The translations under genes and the position numbers were made by a program. From Flavobacteriaceae bacterium NBU2977 (lineage in GTDB: Bacteria > Bacteroidota > Bacteroidia > Flavobacteriales > Flavobacteriaceae), in NCBI GenBank assembly GCA_019931105.1, contig JAIOUW010000001.1, positions 1,426,001 to 1,490,000 on the forward strand: DNA of 64,000 nucleotides, in the 5' to 3' direction. Of this stretch, positions 62,299 to 64,000 are shown piece after piece. The notes beneath the pieces are model-generated. The model did not search any database and was not told where the DNA came from. It was given only the letters and a program-made list of their open reading frames with translations. Numbering within the stretch: the first letter of the stretch is position 1; each line of letters opens with the position of its first letter.

Positions 62299-62306
62299 TA
62301 AATTTG
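62299..62306 (+). promoter_or_regulatory. -7 promoter element (TAAATTTG) before dusB
   Basis: Fits TAnnTTTG and ends 26 bases before the ATG at 62333. Just after the M28 stop, so dusB has its own promoter. No clear -33 TTG. Confidence 0.5.
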
Positions 62307-62332
62307 CAACCCCTTAAAAATCAGTGGTTCGA

Positions 62333-63328
62333 ATGCCCAAAATAGGCGACATACAACTTCCCGAATTCCCATTGCTTCTTGCCCCCATGGAAGATGTTAG
62401 CGACCCTCCCTTTCGCGCCTTGTGCAAAGAACAGGGCGCCGATGTCGTTTACACTGAATTTATTTCTTCCGAAGGCCTGATCCGTGATGCCGCCAAAAGC
62501 GTCATGAAGCTCGACATTTACGAAAAAGAACGTCCCGTGGGCATCCAGATTTTCGGAGCGAACTTAGATTCAATGCTACAATCAGTAGACATCGTTGAAA
62601 AATCAAATCCCGATATCATCGATATCAATTTCGGCTGCCCGGTGAAGAAAGTGGTAAGCAAAGGTGCCGGGGCAGGCATTCTGAAAGATATTGATTTAAT
62701 GGTCTCATTGACCAAGGCGATGGTCGAAAGGACCAAGCTTCCCATAACGGTAAAGACACGGTTGGGCTGGGACGAGAATTCGATAAAAATTGTCGAGGTC
62801 GCCGAGAAGTTGCAAGATGTGGGCTGTAAGGCCATTGCGATCCATGGGCGAACCCGTGCCCAAATGTATAAGGGCGAAGCCGACTGGAAACCCATTGCCG
62901 AAGTAAAGAACAACCCTCGCATGCATATTCCGGTCTTTGGTAATGGTGATGTCGATACACCCGAGGCGGCCATGCGAATGCGCGATGAATTCGGTCTTGA
63001 CGGGGCTATGGTCGGCCGTGCGAGTATTGGCTATCCTTGGTTTTTCAAAGAAGTGAAACACTTCTTCGAGACGGGCACGCATTTGGCACCCCCGACCATG
63101 GAGGAACGGGTCGAAGCGGCAAGAAGACATTTACAAATGGCCATCGATTGGAAAGGAGAAAAACTTGGAGTATTCGAAACACGAAGGCATTACACCAACT
63201 ATTTTAAGGGAATTCCGAACTTCAAGGAATACCGAATGAAGATGGTTACCAGCAATGAGTCGTCAGATGTGTTCGCCGCTTTTGATGAGGTATTGGATAA
63301 GTTTGCCAACTACGAGTTCGCAAACTAG
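62333..63328 (+). CDS. dusB: tRNA-dihydrouridine synthase
   Basis: 331 residues from the ATG at 62333 (an open GTG three codons upstream is less likely). FMN barrel with LAPMEDVSDPPFRALCKEQG, catalytic Cys in INFGCPVKKVVSKGAG, VKTRLGWDE, IHGRTRAQMYKGEADW and VFGNGDVDTPEAA. It reduces uridines in the D-loop of tRNAs with NADPH. The stop codon shares the bases CTAG with the stop of the convergent permease gene. Confidence 0.94.
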   Translation: MPKIGDIQLPEFPLLLAPMEDVSDPPFRALCKEQGADVVYTEFISSEGLIRDAAKSVMKLDIYEKERPVGIQIFGANLDSMLQSVDIVEKSNPDIIDINFGCPVKKVVSKGAGAGILKDIDLMVSLTKAMVERTKLPITVKTRLGWDENSIKIVEVAEKLQDVGCKAIAIHGRTRAQMYKGEADWKPIAEVKNNPRMHIPVFGNGDVDTPEAAMRMRDEFGLDGAMVGRASIGYPWFFKEVKHFFETGTHLAPPTMEERVEAARRHLQMAIDWKGEKLGVFETRRHYTNYFKGIPNFKEYRMKMVTSNESSDVFAAFDEVLDKFANYEFAN

Positions 63329-64000
63329 GCCAACAGCTTTTTGGTCACCCTGCTACTTGCGATTTTAGAAGCGATTAGGCCGAGTATTACGATCGTTGCC
63401 ATAACGATAAGTACATTGACAACCTGATATTCAACGGGATAGGCGAGACTGGGGGTTATCTTTAACCACCCGAAGACCAATTGCGACCAAACCAACAACG
63501 ATGCCAAAAGCACCCCTATCATACCGCCAAGGCTGGTGACCAAAACCCCTTGAACAAAGTAAATTCTTCGAATTTCCTTGATCGTGGTTCCTAGGCCATA
63601 AAGGGTTTTTGAGTTTTGCTGCTTATCAAGGATCATCATGATAATCGCACCGACCACATTGAACAAGGCGATTATCAGCACCAGCGTAAATATGAGGTAG
63701 GTCGCCAGGTTTTCGGTATTGAGCATGCGGTGCAATGAAATGTTTTGTTCTTCGCGGTCCCGAAGTATAATGTTGTTGTCGAAAACGGTGGCCACTTCTT
63801 GCTTGATTTGGCTTATATCGGCATCGGACTTCAATTTGAAATTGATGCCCGAAATCTGGGTACTGTCTTTTTCGAGTAAGGCCTGTACCAAAGGCAGTTC
63901 GGCAAAAACGAACCTTTTATCCAAATTTTCCTCCACCGAATAAACACCTCCGATAATTAACGGAACGGTATTATATAAGTTTGATGGATTTCCTTGCAGG
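63325..64000 (-). CDS. LolC/LolE-type ABC transporter permease, 5' end outside window
   Basis: 225 visible codons. The frame stays open to the window edge, so the N-terminal half is missing. The visible part has a periplasmic region (GINFKLKSDADISQIKQEVA) and three C-terminal helices with the FtsX signature (FNVVGAIIMMILDKQQNSKTLYGLG, IYFVQGVLVTSLGGMIGVLL). By family it belongs to the permeases that release lipoproteins or other substrates from the inner membrane; assignment to Lol needs the ATPase partner. Convergent with dusB, overlapping by four bases. Confidence 0.88.
   Translation of the reverse strand, partial: LQGNPSNLYNTVPLIIGGVYSVEENLDKRFVFAELPLVQALLEKDSTQISGINFKLKSDADISQIKQEVATVFDNNIILRDREEQNISLHRMLNTENLATYLIFTLVLIIALFNVVGAIIMMILDKQQNSKTLYGLGTTIKEIRRIYFVQGVLVTSLGGMIGVLLASLLVWSQLVFGWLKITPSLAYPVEYQVVNVLIVMATIVILGLIASKIASSRVTKKLLA

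Overview
The window looks like a chromosome segment of a marine-type member of the Bacteroidota, most likely Flavobacteriaceae. The evidence is a giant SprB-repeat adhesin with a type B type IX secretion (T9SS) signal next to a PorP/SprF-family protein, many short signal peptides ending in AQ and lipoprotein signal peptides, TAnnTTTG promoter elements in place of E. coli-type -10 boxes, few Shine-Dalgarno sites, and rnpA followed by an S41 protease gene. Genus cannot be read from the sequence alone.

Layout. 1-13293: the C-terminal 4103 codons of an SprB-like gliding/adhesion protein (about 42 Cys-containing modules, organised as two tandem duplications of seven-module blocks) and its SprF-like partner. 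13372-19934: housekeeping genes (folB, tRNA-Cys, LysE-type exporter, head-GIN protein, rnr, an AT-rich gap, then the overlapping chain rpiB-CDF transporter-ElaA acetyltransferase). 19953-23135: small accessory stretch with a nuclease-like hypothetical, a DUF1697 gene and a compact two-gene candidate type II restriction-modification unit. 23316-28405: NlpC/P60 lipoprotein, a DinB gene whose signal peptide is cut off by an in-frame TAA, a sodium:solute symporter with a 39-residue coupled membrane peptide, and an acyl-CoA synthetase ending in a REP-type repeat. 28448-32506: MITE-like palindrome, Gfo/Idh/MocA oxidoreductase, a sulfatase remnant, a secreted LamG/DUF1080-like protein divergent from a membrane-anchored DNA-binding-like protein. 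32576-38827: a five-gene minus-strand operon (phytanoyl-CoA dioxygenase-like, S10 peptidase, PqqB-like metallo-hydrolase, fructosamine-kinase-like, PQQ dehydrogenase with a heme c motif). 38996-44004: membrane acyltransferase-like protein, then rnpA-S41 protease-SMP-30-SDR. 44115-47165: GCS2-type ligase fused to CBS domains plus an aspartoacylase-like deacylase. 47188-52465: operon MBL hydrolase-SMP-30 lipoprotein-S8 protease-M1 peptidase. 52777-56914: cation:proton antiporter, small hypothetical, lepA. 57046-59875: an overlapping five-gene cassette (below). 59922-64000: PD40 lipoprotein divergent from an M28 peptidase, dusB, and the C-terminal part of a LolC/E-type permease running off the window.

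Most interesting unit: the cassette at 57046-59875 on the minus strand. A radical SAM enzyme with the N-terminal cysteine layout of the tetraether-lipid-synthase (Tes/MJ0619) group overlaps an Lgt-like membrane protein that lacks the canonical HGG histidine, and the pair is flanked by three small two-helix membrane proteins that resemble each other. One of the three was too short for normal ORF cut-offs. This suggests a membrane-lipid or lipoprotein modification system that has not been characterised in Bacteroidota. The function is inference; the gene overlaps, motifs and paralogy are visible in the sequence.

Other notable items: the hierarchical duplication in the adhesin, the candidate restriction-modification pair, an SMP-30 gene whose conserved N-terminus has no standard start codon, a nonsense-interrupted DinB signal peptide, and a sulfatase stub.
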